Shown here piece after piece: positions 1-5,843 of a stretch of 7,476 nt of DNA. The stretch comes from an uncultured Dyadobacter sp. GTDB lineage: Bacteria; Bacteroidota; Bacteroidia; Cytophagales; Spirosomataceae. The stretch covers positions 1-7,476 of the forward strand of contig CAMLNK010000177.1 of assembly GCA_946481035.1 (NCBI GenBank), given 5' to 3'. The stretch's first letter is position 1. Each line of letters opens with the position of its first letter. A program made the position numbers and the translations under genes. The notes under the pieces were generated by a model. That model had not been told where the DNA came from and did not search any database. It was given only the letters and a program-made list of their open reading frames with translations.

Positions 1-50
1 AGATGAGTCTATGAGTTGAAATGCGTTTCTCCTTGTAGACTCATTTTTTT
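1..50 (+). terminator. Rho-independent terminator of an upstream, unseen + strand gene
   Basis: ATGAGTCTA (3-11) is perfectly complementary to TAGACTCAT (36-44). The stem extends inward through two G-T wobbles and two further pairs (14-15 with 32-33). A GAAA/TTTC inner stem (18-21 with 26-29) is capped by TGCG. A run of seven T (44-50) follows directly. The T run lies on the + side, so this terminates a rightward gene whose body is off the left edge. The rest of the leader up to 112 shows no convincing promoter for the next gene. Confidence 0.75.
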
Positions 51-112
51 AGCATGTCTCTTAGCCTGTTTGATTGAAAAGACTGTAACCCCGCTGATAA
101 CCTAAATTCACG

Positions 113-928
113 ATGAAATTGTTTGTTCAAAAAATCTGCTCCGTCGTAGCGTGCGCGACGCTCGCTGTACCCGCATTTGCGCAATATTCCGCCCATCCTG
201 CATTACCACATTCCAAACACAAAACCGTCGTGATCGCCCACCGTGGTAACCACGTGAATGCGCCAGAGAATACGCTGGCATCTACACGCGAGGCTATCAG
301 CTGCGGTGCCGACTACGTGGAGGTAGATTTAAGGACAACCAAAGATGGCCATCTTGTTGCGATGCACGACGGCAAAGTCGACCGGACTACCAATGGCGCA
401 GGCAAAATAGCCGATATGACCTGGGCGGAAGTGGAGGAATTGCAGGTTTTCAACCGCAACAAAAAGACCCACCGCATTCCGGAATTCAAGGAAATACTAG
501 CTGTCTGCAAAGGTAAAATCAATATTTACCTCGATTTCAAAGACGCCGACGTAGCCGAAACCTGGAAGGAGATCAAGGCTGCGGGAATGGAGCATCAGGT
601 AGTGGTGTATTTAAATAAGGAGGAGCAATACAAAAAGTGGAAAGAAGCCGCGCCCGAGATACCGCTTATGACCAGCTTGCCTAAGGAGGTTACCAACAAG
701 GAACAACTCGTTGCATTTCTAGGTCAAATGCATATTCAGGTTGTCGACAATATTACTAACCCTGAATTGCTGAAAGCGGCTCATGAGCATGGTCTCTCGG
801 TTTGGTTGGATGTTCAAAGTCCTACCGAAGGGCCAGCCTCGTGGAATGAGGCATTGCATAAAGGGGTGCAGGGTTTGCAGACCGACAAGCCGGCTGAGAT
901 GGTAGATTATATCAAGAACCATTTGTGA
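113..928 (+). CDS. Secreted glycerophosphodiester phosphodiesterase (GDPD family)
   Basis: Predicted to hydrolyse glycerophosphodiesters, the deacylated phospholipid head groups, to glycerol-3-phosphate and an alcohol, in the periplasm or at the cell surface. The 271-residue length suits a single GDPD TIM barrel behind a signal peptide. Residues 1-23 form the signal (basic start, hydrophobic core, AFA before Gln24). The family residues are present: HRG with His43, PENT at 51-54, the metal pair Glu70-x-Asp72, and MHD with His85. Near the C-terminus, GLQTDKP (254-260) matches the usual G-x-x-TD-x-P strand. The later Glu-x-Lys motif reads Asp141-Phe-Lys143, a conservative change at a likely metal ligand. 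The ATG at 113 is chosen because it gives a complete signal peptide; no Shine-Dalgarno is seen, as expected in Bacteroidota. It appears monocistronic and converges on tag with 3 bp between stops. The substrate cannot be told from sequence. Confidence 0.93.
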   Translation: MKLFVQKICSVVACATLAVPAFAQYSAHPALPHSKHKTVVIAHRGNHVNAPENTLASTREAISCGADYVEVDLRTTKDGHLVAMHDGKVDRTTNGAGKIADMTWAEVEELQVFNRNKKTHRIPEFKEILAVCKGKINIYLDFKDADVAETWKEIKAAGMEHQVVVYLNKEEQYKKWKEAAPEIPLMTSLPKEVTNKEQLVAFLGQMHIQVVDNITNPELLKAAHEHGLSVWLDVQSPTEGPASWNEALHKGVQGLQTDKPAEMVDYIKNHL

Positions 929-931
929 CGC

Positions 932-1477
932 TTAATTACGCGGCTGTGGTGTCTTCGTGGCGCTAAAAATCGGACAATCCGCATCGTGGGCTCCTGGCAG
1001 GTAGCCTGTACTCATTAAGAATTCATTCACAATCTCGCCGCCCGTAAACTTAAAAGTCTTCTTGAAAAGCTTGACCCATTGCTCTTTGGTCAATGGATGA
1101 TGTGCGTCGATCCAGCCTTTGAATGAGCCGTATTCCAGCTTCAATTCGAGGATTTTCTGTGCATTTACAATAGCTGCATTCACTTTCAGGCGGTTGCGGA
1201 CAATGCCCGGATCGGCCAGGAGCCGCTCGCGGTCGGCTTCGTCGTAAGCCGCTACTTTTTCAATGGAGAAATTATCATAAGCGGCCCGGAAGCTGTCCTG
1301 CTTACGGAGCATCAGCGTCCAGCTGAGGCCTGCCTGGTTGATTTCCAGCAAGAGCCGCCCGAAGAGCTCGTCGTCATCTTCGATCGGGAAGCCGTACTGG
1401 TTATCGTGGTAATGCTTGTGGAGCAGGTAATCAGCCTGCTCCGAGGGGTTGTTGATGATGTAAGTGCAATATGACAT
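932..1477 (-). CDS. tag: DNA-3-methyladenine glycosylase I
   Basis: Base-excision repair enzyme that removes 3-methyladenine from alkylated DNA, in the cytoplasm. At 181 residues it has the usual Tag length. It carries the Tag-specific zinc-site residues Cys4, His24, His164 and Cys168. It also has YHDNQYG (23-29; Tyr28 stands where E. coli has Trp), the base-pocket Glu45, QAGLSW (48-53), and the helix-hairpin-helix-like stretch GIVRNRLKV (91-99). The C-terminal block FKFTGGEIVNEFL (142-154) is also typical. It lies on the same strand as the PAP2 gene, but about 100 bp downstream of it, so it may have its own promoter; a weak -7-like CAATTTTG on the minus strand (1535-1542) has no well-placed -33 partner. 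An inverted repeat, TGACA-N6-TGTCA (1554-1569), also lies in that gap. Its stop codon is 3 bp from the converging GDPD stop, with no hairpin between. Confidence 0.95.
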   Translation of the reverse strand: MSYCTYIINNPSEQADYLLHKHYHDNQYGFPIEDDDELFGRLLLEINQAGLSWTLMLRKQDSFRAAYDNFSIEKVAAYDEADRERLLADPGIVRNRLKVNAAIVNAQKILELKLEYGSFKGWIDAHHPLTKEQWVKLFKKTFKFTGGEIVNEFLMSTGYLPGAHDADCPIFSATKTPQPRN

Positions 1478-1553
1478 CGCGTAAAATCTTTAAAAATACC
1501 TTGTTTGAAAGGGCATGGCTAACAGATGACTTTGCAAAATTGAAGTCTTCGAG

Positions 1554-1569
1554 TGACAACCCTATGTCA
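1554..1569. repeat. Short perfect inverted repeat between the PAP2 gene and tag
   Basis: TGACA and TGTCA are separated by six bases (ACCCTA), between the PAP2 stop codon and the start of tag. The arms are 5 bp and perfect. There is no T run on either side, so it is not a terminator. It could be an operator for tag, but a match this short can arise by chance. Confidence 0.3.
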
Positions 1570-1577
1570 GCAGCATT

Positions 1578-2270
1578 TCAATTTTTTTCACGGTGTCTCC
1601 GAGCTTTCATTCTGCGTACCTGTTGCTGCATCCAGGGATAGCTGATATACACAACTTTCGTGGCGCCTATACCTATGCCCGCGCCCATGAGCACGTCTGC
1701 GAGCCAGTGGTGGTTGCCGAGCACACGCATGGCGCCTACCGTAGTAGCCGTGCCGTAACCGCCTATACTATATAATATGCTCCGCTGGCCGTATTCCTCG
1801 TGCAGGATAGTGGCATTGGTGAATGCGGTAGTACTGTGCCCCGAGGGAAATGAATGGTAATCTTCACCATTCGGCCGCGGATAGCGCACAATGCGTTTCA
1901 AACTTTGGGTAACGCCCTGTGCGATGACATTGGAAAGTATTGCCAGAATCACCTGATCGCCCAATTTGTGTTTTCCCTTCACGCCCGCGGATGCGAGCCC
2001 GAGGCTCACCACGCCCGGCGCGTAGGGGAGGTACTCGTCGACTTTGGTGCGGTAATTGGGATAATTTGATACCACGCGCTCCTGCAAATGCCGGCTGATT
2101 TTTCCCTGAACAATGAGCCCGGCCAACCCGAGCGAGACAGGGGGAATAACATCCCCGGCCGTTACCTTCCAAAGTTTGGTAGAATCCTCCTGCGCAAATG
2201 CGGCCTCGGGTAGTATTTGCAGACAAAGAAAAAGGCATATCAAATATGCCTTTGTAAATTTTGGTATCAT
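1578..2270 (-). CDS. Exported PAP2-family phosphatase (lipid phosphatase type)
   Basis: Predicted acid phosphatase of the PAP2/PgpB superfamily, which removes phosphate from lipid phosphates such as undecaprenyl pyrophosphate, phosphatidylglycerophosphate or lipid A. All three signature motifs are present in 230 residues: K-x6-RP (Lys125, Arg132, Pro133), PSGH (142-145), and R-x5-H-x3-D (Arg182, His188, Asp192). The Ser that usually precedes that Arg is Met181. Residues 1-26 look like a signal peptide (AFA before Gln27). Moderately hydrophobic stretches lie near 40-55, 84-97, 105-119 and 163-205, and the C-terminus is strongly basic (RRMKARRHREK). The start is fixed by ATGA overlap with the kdsA stop, implying translational coupling. 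Pairing with kdsA favours an LPS-related substrate, but that is inference; a carrier-lipid phosphatase is equally possible. Confidence 0.88.
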   Translation of the reverse strand: MIPKFTKAYLICLFLCLQILPEAAFAQEDSTKLWKVTAGDVIPPVSLGLAGLIVQGKISRHLQERVVSNYPNYRTKVDEYLPYAPGVVSLGLASAGVKGKHKLGDQVILAILSNVIAQGVTQSLKRIVRYPRPNGEDYHSFPSGHSTTAFTNATILHEEYGQRSILYSIGGYGTATTVGAMRVLGNHHWLADVLMGAGIGIGATKVVYISYPWMQQQVRRMKARRHREKN

Positions 2271-3079
2271 AAAATAGCTTCTCTCACACGTACAAGTCTT
2301 TCCAACAGCCCTTCCAGCTGATCGAGCGGGAGCATATTGGCGCCGTCGGATTTGGCTTCGGCGGGGTTGAAATGGGTTTCTATAAAAAGACCGTCGGCGC
2401 CCACGGCAATGGCTGCTTTGGCGATGGTTTCGATGAGTTTGGGTTTGCCGCCGGTTACGCCGGATGATTGATTGGGTTGTTGCAACGAATGCGTACAGTC
2501 CATCACCACAGGCACACCGAATGCAGCCATTTCGGGCAGGTTACGATAATCTACAACGAGGTCGCCATAGCCGAAGCTGTTGCCGCGGTCGGTCAGGATT
2601 ACTTGTGCATTGGGATTTACTTCATTGATTTTTTCAGCTGCAAATTTCATGGATGCGCCAGAAAGGAATTGTCCTTTCTTCACATTTACAGCCTTATCCG
2701 TGCGAGCGGCGGCCGCGAGGAGCTCGGTTTGGCGGCAGAGAAATGCCGGAATTTGCAGCACGTCCACATACTCGGCGGCAAATGCGGCTTCATGTGATTC
2801 GTGGATGTCGGTAACAGTAGGAATGCCAAATGTCTGACTTACTTCCTGCAAGATTTTCAGTGCTTTTTCATCGCCGATCCCGGTAAAAGAATCGATCTTG
2901 GTGCGGTTGGCTTTGCGGTAAGAGCCCTTGAATATATAAGGAATGCGAAGGCGGTCGGTAACGGTTACGATATGTTCGGCGATCCGCAGGGCCATATCCC
3001 TTCCTTCGATCGCACAGGGGCCTGCCATGAGGAAAAAGTTGGTCGAATCGGTATTTTTCAACTTCGGTATCGAGATCAT
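2267..3079 (-). CDS. kdsA: 3-deoxy-8-phosphooctulonate (KDO-8-P) synthase, metal-dependent class
   Basis: Condenses phosphoenolpyruvate with arabinose-5-phosphate to make KDO-8-phosphate, the precursor of the inner-core sugar KDO of LPS, in the cytoplasm. The 270-residue length and motifs match KdsA: AGPCAIE (19-25), KGSYRKANRT (51-60), LTDRGNSFGYGDLVVD (162-177), and DCTHSLQ (194-200). Cys22 in AGPC is the residue that separates metal-dependent enzymes from the E. coli type, which has Asn there. The remaining expected metal ligands also appear, with spacing like the Aquifex enzyme: His197, Glu234 and Asp245. It is the first gene of the minus-strand block, and its TGA overlaps the ATG of the PAP2 gene. 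It is divergent from acpP. A -7-like TACATTCG on the minus strand (3114-3121) has no clear -33 partner, so the promoter is not called. Confidence 0.97.
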   Translation of the reverse strand: MISIPKLKNTDSTNFFLMAGPCAIEGRDMALRIAEHIVTVTDRLRIPYIFKGSYRKANRTKIDSFTGIGDEKALKILQEVSQTFGIPTVTDIHESHEAAFAAEYVDVLQIPAFLCRQTELLAAAARTDKAVNVKKGQFLSGASMKFAAEKINEVNPNAQVILTDRGNSFGYGDLVVDYRNLPEMAAFGVPVVMDCTHSLQQPNQSSGVTGGKPKLIETIAKAAIAVGADGLFIETHFNPAEAKSDGANMLPLDQLEGLLERLVRVREAIL

Positions 3080-3205
3080 ACTGGTGTTGGTATAGATATT
3101 GATAAATGTTTCGCGAATGTACGGCTATCCGTCCTGTTCTCTTTGTAGTGTGGATATTTCTTGAAATTAAACCCTCTTAAAAGGCTGATTTCCTGCTTTT
3201 TTTTA

Positions 3206-3245
3206 TTTTAAACAAGGATTGTGCAATAAAATGCCCTGTTTAAAA
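3206..3245. repeat. Imperfect 12-bp inverted repeat in the kdsA-acpP intergenic region
   Basis: TTTTAAACAAGG (3206-3217) pairs with CCCTGTTTAAAA (3234-3245) at 11 of 12 positions. The 16-base spacer itself holds ATTG-TG-CAAT (3218-3227). It lies just upstream of the candidate acpP promoter and within the divergent region. No gene on + lies upstream to need a terminator here, and on the minus strand the hairpin is followed by A rather than T. An operator or DNA-structure role is therefore more likely than termination. No known operator is recognised. Confidence 0.5.
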
Positions 3246-3249
3246 AATT

Positions 3250-3281
3250 TTTGAAAAAGTGAACTGAAATATCTTTCTTTG
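3250..3281 (+). promoter_or_regulatory. Candidate promoter of the acpP-fabF-rnc operon
   Basis: TTTG at 3250-3253 resembles the Bacteroidota -33 element. Twenty bases later TTTCTTTG (3274-3281) matches TAnnTTTG at 7 of 8. An overlapping TATCTTTC (3270-3277) is also 7 of 8 but sits only 16 bases from TTTG. Either would give a short, AT-rich leader of about 25 nt before the acpP ATG, without a Shine-Dalgarno. The two registers cannot be separated by eye. Confidence 0.4.
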
Positions 3282-3311
3282 TGGCGATTTTAACCAAAAA
3301 GTGATTATAAA

Positions 3312-3548
3312 ATGTCAGCAATTGCAGAAAGAGTTAAGCAAATTATCGTCGAAAAACTCGGCGTAGAAGAGTCGGAGGTTACACCGGAAGCAAACTTCCA
3401 GAACGACTTGGGAGCGGACTCTCTAGACACCGTTGAGTTGATTATGGAATTCGAAAAAGAATTCAATCTTTCTATCCCTGACGATCAGGCAGAGAACATC
3501 GGTACAGTTGGTCAGGCTGTTGCATATCTGGAAGAAAACGTGAAGTAA
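3312..3548 (+). CDS. acpP: Acyl carrier protein
   Basis: Small acidic carrier that shuttles growing acyl chains on a 4'-phosphopantetheine arm during type II fatty acid synthesis, in the cytoplasm. It also supplies acyl groups for phospholipid and lipid A. The 78-residue length is standard. The attachment site is Ser37 in GADSLDT (34-40), followed by the acidic recognition helix II ([11 protein letters not shown], 41-51). The ATG at 3312 gives the normal N-terminus. fabF starts 43 bp downstream and rnc follows, so this is the head of a probable three-gene operon. This arrangement recurs across Bacteroidota and makes it the primary fatty-acid ACP rather than a specialised paralogue. Confidence 0.98.
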   Translation: MSAIAERVKQIIVEKLGVEESEVTPEANFQNDLGADSLDTVELIMEFEKEFNLSIPDDQAENIGTVGQAVAYLEENVK

Positions 3549-3591
3549 TCTCGGTTTTTACCAGTACAATCTTCTATTCTGTCCCAATTTT

Positions 3592-4845
3592 ATGAGTTTT
3601 AAGCGAGTTGTAATTACAGGTATGGGCGCATTGACGCCCGTTGGCAATGATGTTCCTACCTTTTGGTCAAATCTGGTTGCAGGCGTAAGCGGTGCAGCCC
3701 CCATCACGCGGTTCGATGCTGAAAAGTTTCGTACGCGTTTCGCCTGTGAGGTGAAGGGATTGGACGTCACGAATTACATCCCGCGGCAAGAAGCCCGTAA
3801 AATGGACCCCTTTACACAATACGCCGTCATCGCGGCTGATGAAGCGATGAAGGACGCCGGCTTTGACGCAGATACGCTTGATCTCGACAAAGCCGGTGTA
3901 ATTTGGGGCTCCGGTATCGGTGGCCTCAAAACTTTCGAGGAAGAAGTGATGAACTTCTCCGAGAACGGCAGAACACCCCGCTTCAATCCTTTCTTTATCC
4001 CGAAAATGATCGTCGACAGCGCTTCCGGCGTATTGTCAATTCGCTATGGTTTCCGGGGACCCAATTTTATCACGGTATCGGCTTGTGCTTCGGCAACCAA
4101 TGCATTGATCGACGCATTCAACTATATCAAACTCGGTTTGATGAATGTGTGTATCTCCGGCGGTTCGGAAGCGGCGGTGACGATTGCCGGTGTGGGTGGT
4201 TTCAATGCATTAAAGGCATTGTCCGAAAGAAACGATTCGCCTGAAACTGCTTCGCGCCCTTATGACAAGGATCGTGACGGTTTCGTGCTTGGAGAAGGTG
4301 GGGCGGCGATCATTTTGGAAGAACTCGAACATGCGAAAGCACGGGGAGCCAAAATTTACGCCGAAATGATCGGTGCGGGTATGTCGTCCGACGCCTATCA
4401 CATCACTGCTCCGCATCCGGAAGGGCTCGGGGCGTACATTGTAATGAAAAATGCAGTCGAGAATGCAGGTATCAAGCCTGAGGAGATCGACTACATCAAC
4501 ACCCACGGTACATCTACCCCGATCGGTGATCCGCAGGAGATCAAAGCCATAGAAAAATTCTTCGGCGAGCATGCATATGATCTGAATATCAGCTCTACGA
4601 AATCGATGACAGGGCATTTATTGGGAGGAGCAGGAGCGATTGAAGCTGCCGCCTGTATCATGGCGATCAAAGACCAGGTCGTGCCGCCTACCATTAACCA
4701 CTTTACCGACGATCCGGAAATCAATCCGCGGTTGAAGCTTACATTCAATAAAGCTGAAAAACGTCGCGTAAATATCGCTTTGAGCAATACTTTCGGTTTC
4801 GGAGGTCATAATGCGTCAGTCGTTTTCAAGAAATACGAAGACTGA
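3592..4845 (+). CDS. fabF: Beta-ketoacyl-ACP synthase II
   Basis: Elongating condensing enzyme of type II fatty acid synthesis. It joins malonyl-ACP to an acyl chain held on its active-site cysteine, releasing CO2. The 417-residue length fits FabF. The Cys-His-His triad is Cys165 (VSACASATN), His305 (NTHGTSTP) and His342 (MTGHLLGG), with the conserved Lys337 just before it. The C-terminal GFGGHN (402-407) carries the gating Phe403. The N-terminus RVVITGMGALTPVGN (5-19) is typical, so the ATG at 3592 is secure. The catalytic His pair separates KAS I/II from KAS III; length and motifs favour FabF over FabB, though a broader role is possible. It sits 43 bp after acpP, its natural substrate carrier, and 14 bp before rnc. 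Confidence 0.97.
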   Translation: MSFKRVVITGMGALTPVGNDVPTFWSNLVAGVSGAAPITRFDAEKFRTRFACEVKGLDVTNYIPRQEARKMDPFTQYAVIAADEAMKDAGFDADTLDLDKAGVIWGSGIGGLKTFEEEVMNFSENGRTPRFNPFFIPKMIVDSASGVLSIRYGFRGPNFITVSACASATNALIDAFNYIKLGLMNVCISGGSEAAVTIAGVGGFNALKALSERNDSPETASRPYDKDRDGFVLGEGGAAIILEELEHAKARGAKIYAEMIGAGMSSDAYHITAPHPEGLGAYIVMKNAVENAGIKPEEIDYINTHGTSTPIGDPQEIKAIEKFFGEHAYDLNISSTKSMTGHLLGGAGAIEAAACIMAIKDQVVPPTINHFTDDPEINPRLKLTFNKAEKRRVNIALSNTFGFGGHNASVVFKKYED

Positions 4846-4859
4846 TTAAATCTCTACCA

Positions 4860-5606
4860 TTGGCAAAGCGAATTCTTATACCGATACTTTCCCTATTCAG
4901 GACCGGAAGTGCTGAGGATAAAAAATTTAAGGAGTCGATTGCGCATGTTATAGGCGACAAGCCTTCCAATCTCGGCGTTTATCAGCTGGCTTTCAGGCAC
5001 ACCTCCGCTTCCCGCGAAACCGCTATCAAGGGTTTCAGGGAATCGAACGAGCGTTTGGAATACCTGGGCGACGCGGTGCTGGGCATGGTGGTAGCAGAAT
5101 TTCTTTTTACCAAATATCCCTACAAAGACGAAGGCTTCCTCACCGAAATCCGTTCCCGGATCGTTAACCGCGAGTCGCTGAACCAGATTTCGCGTAAGCT
5201 CGGCCTCGATCGCCTGATCGAATACGACGGCAACCGCCGCGGTATGTCGCCCCGCTCATCCATGTACGGCGATGCGCTCGAAGCATTCGTAGGGGCCATT
5301 TACCTCGATAAGGGCTTCCGTTTCACGCGGACCTTCATCATCAGCAAGCTCATCACGCATTACGATCTGGACAGCATTATCCAGAACAATGTGAACTTCA
5401 AAAGCCTCATCATCGAATGGGCGCAGCGCGAAGGCAAGGAAATCCGTTTCGAAATACTCGAAGAAAGGGGCACCCGCCACCACCGCGAATTCATTTCTCA
5501 GATCCTCGTCAACGACGAGCCTTTCGCAACAGGTAATGGCTTTACCAAAAAGAAAGCCGAGCAATCCGCCTCCGAGCAAGCCTGCGCGATCCTTGAATTG
5601 AAATAA
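4860..5606 (+). CDS. rnc: Ribonuclease III (TTG start)
   Basis: Cleaves double-stranded RNA during rRNA maturation and mRNA turnover, in the cytoplasm, as a dimer. The 248 residues comprise an endonuclease domain (about 20-165) and a C-terminal double-stranded-RNA-binding domain (about 177-247). The signature NERLEYLGDAVLG (63-75) is intact. The metal-binding acidic residues are Glu67, Asp71, Asp138 and Glu141 (GDALEAFVG, 137-145). The dsRBD ends with FTKKKAEQSASEQACAIL, with its Lys cluster at 230-232. The start is TTG at 4860. No ATG or GTG exists in frame between the upstream stop at 4809 and this point, and the first later Met is inside the catalytic core. The N-terminal stretch to the RNase III fold also resembles other Bacteroidota homologues. 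It follows fabF by 14 bp, so it is probably co-transcribed. Confidence 0.96.
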   Translation: MAKRILIPILSLFRTGSAEDKKFKESIAHVIGDKPSNLGVYQLAFRHTSASRETAIKGFRESNERLEYLGDAVLGMVVAEFLFTKYPYKDEGFLTEIRSRIVNRESLNQISRKLGLDRLIEYDGNRRGMSPRSSMYGDALEAFVGAIYLDKGFRFTRTFIISKLITHYDLDSIIQNNVNFKSLIIEWAQREGKEIRFEILEERGTRHHREFISQILVNDEPFATGNGFTKKKAEQSASEQACAILELK

Positions 5607-5628
5607 CCTTACTTACTTCTGAATATAT

Positions 5629-5662
5629 GCTCATTGGTTTTCCAATGGGCTAATGGCGTTTT
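5629..5662 (+). terminator. Hairpin after rnc, possible terminator of the acpP operon
   Basis: CATTGG (5632-5637) and CCAATG (5642-5647) flank a TTTT loop. The stem extends outward by a T-G wobble and GC/GC (5629-5650). It starts 22 bp after the rnc stop. The downstream T run is poor: GTTTTG is reached only at 5658-5663. It is a weak terminator or a 3'-end stabilising hairpin. Confidence 0.45.
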
Positions 5663-5738
5663 GTCACTTTATAAAAAATAAAGTCGGTCATTTTGTCTGC
5701 ATTAAAAGCGGTATTTAACCGAAATCGGCCATTTTGTC
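5659..5738 (+). repeat. Three TTTTGTC repeats upstream of hsp20
   Basis: TTTTGTC occurs at 5659-5665, 5691-5697 and 5732-5738. The last two lie in a longer direct repeat, TCGGTCATTTTGTC (5684-5697) and TCGGCCATTTTGTC (5725-5738), identical at 13 of 14 positions. The starts are 32 and 41 bp apart, close to three and four helical turns, which would place them on one face of the DNA. They lie about 110-185 bp upstream of the hsp20 ATG. This looks like a set of activator or repressor binding sites; the binding protein is unknown. Confidence 0.55.
5709..5721. repeat. CGGT-N5-ACCG dyad between the second and third TTTTGTC repeats
   Basis: CGGT (5709-5712) and ACCG (5718-5721) form a perfect 4-bp dyad around ATTTA. 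It sits between the two longer direct repeats upstream of hsp20. It may be part of the same regulatory array, but is short enough to be chance. Confidence 0.25.
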
Positions 5739-5762
5739 GCTAATTTTTCGATTTTTCAAGCT

Positions 5763-5778
5763 CGGAACAGAAGTTGTT
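5763..5778 (+). promoter_or_regulatory. Possible sigma-54-type (-24/-12) promoter for hsp20
   Basis: CGGAACA, four bases, then TTGTT follows the TGGCACG-N4-TTGCA pattern. GG at 5764-5765 is exactly ten bases from GT at 5776-5777, where canonical sites have GC. It lies downstream of the TTTTGTC repeats, as activator sites would be arranged, and would start transcription near 5789. No good TAnnTTTG element is seen in this stretch. The -12 mismatch and 5-7 variable positions keep this tentative. Confidence 0.3.
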
Positions 5779-5790
5779 AAATAAAGGGCA

Positions 5791-5804
5791 TAACCGCAAG
5801 GTTA
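5791..5804 (+). other. Small hairpin in the hsp20 leader
   Basis: TAACC and GGTTA flank GCAA, a GNRA-type tetraloop. If the -24/-12-like element is used, the hairpin lies within the first bases of the mRNA and could protect its 5' end. It is 39 bases from the ATG and does not cover the start codon, so it is not an obvious thermosensor. The rest of the leader (5805-5843) is A-rich and looks unstructured. Confidence 0.35.
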
Positions 5805-5843
5805 GAGGAAACTGAAAAACTAAAAACAAAAACCTTTATAGCA

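Noticed and set aside
51..112. Promoter for the GDPD gene
   Set aside because: TTTG at 69-72 and TAAATTCA at 103-110 are present, but the spacing (30 bases) is too long and the second is too close to the ATG.
1864..2238. 124-codon minus-strand frame inside the PAP2 gene
   Set aside because: It lies in another frame of a gene with all PAP2 motifs; the translation is rich in Arg and Gly and has no family features.
3080..3121. Promoter for kdsA at TACATTCG (minus strand, 3114-3121)
   Set aside because: It matches the -7 pattern at 7 of 8, but no -33 TTTG lies 17-23 bases upstream, so it is only mentioned in the gene entry.
2468..3148. Several plus-strand frames opposite kdsA
   Set aside because: All are antisense to the conserved KdsA sequence; none has a promoter, leader or domain.
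4210..4617. 135-codon minus-strand frame opposite fabF
   Set aside because: It is antisense to the conserved FabF core, including catalytic His305, and has no independent support.
5781..5839. ATAAAGG (5781-5787) complementary to CCTTTAT (5833-5839) near the hsp20 start, as an RNA thermometer
   Set aside because: The left arm would lie upstream of the likely transcript start, and Bacteroidota starts do not rely on a Shine-Dalgarno that could be masked.
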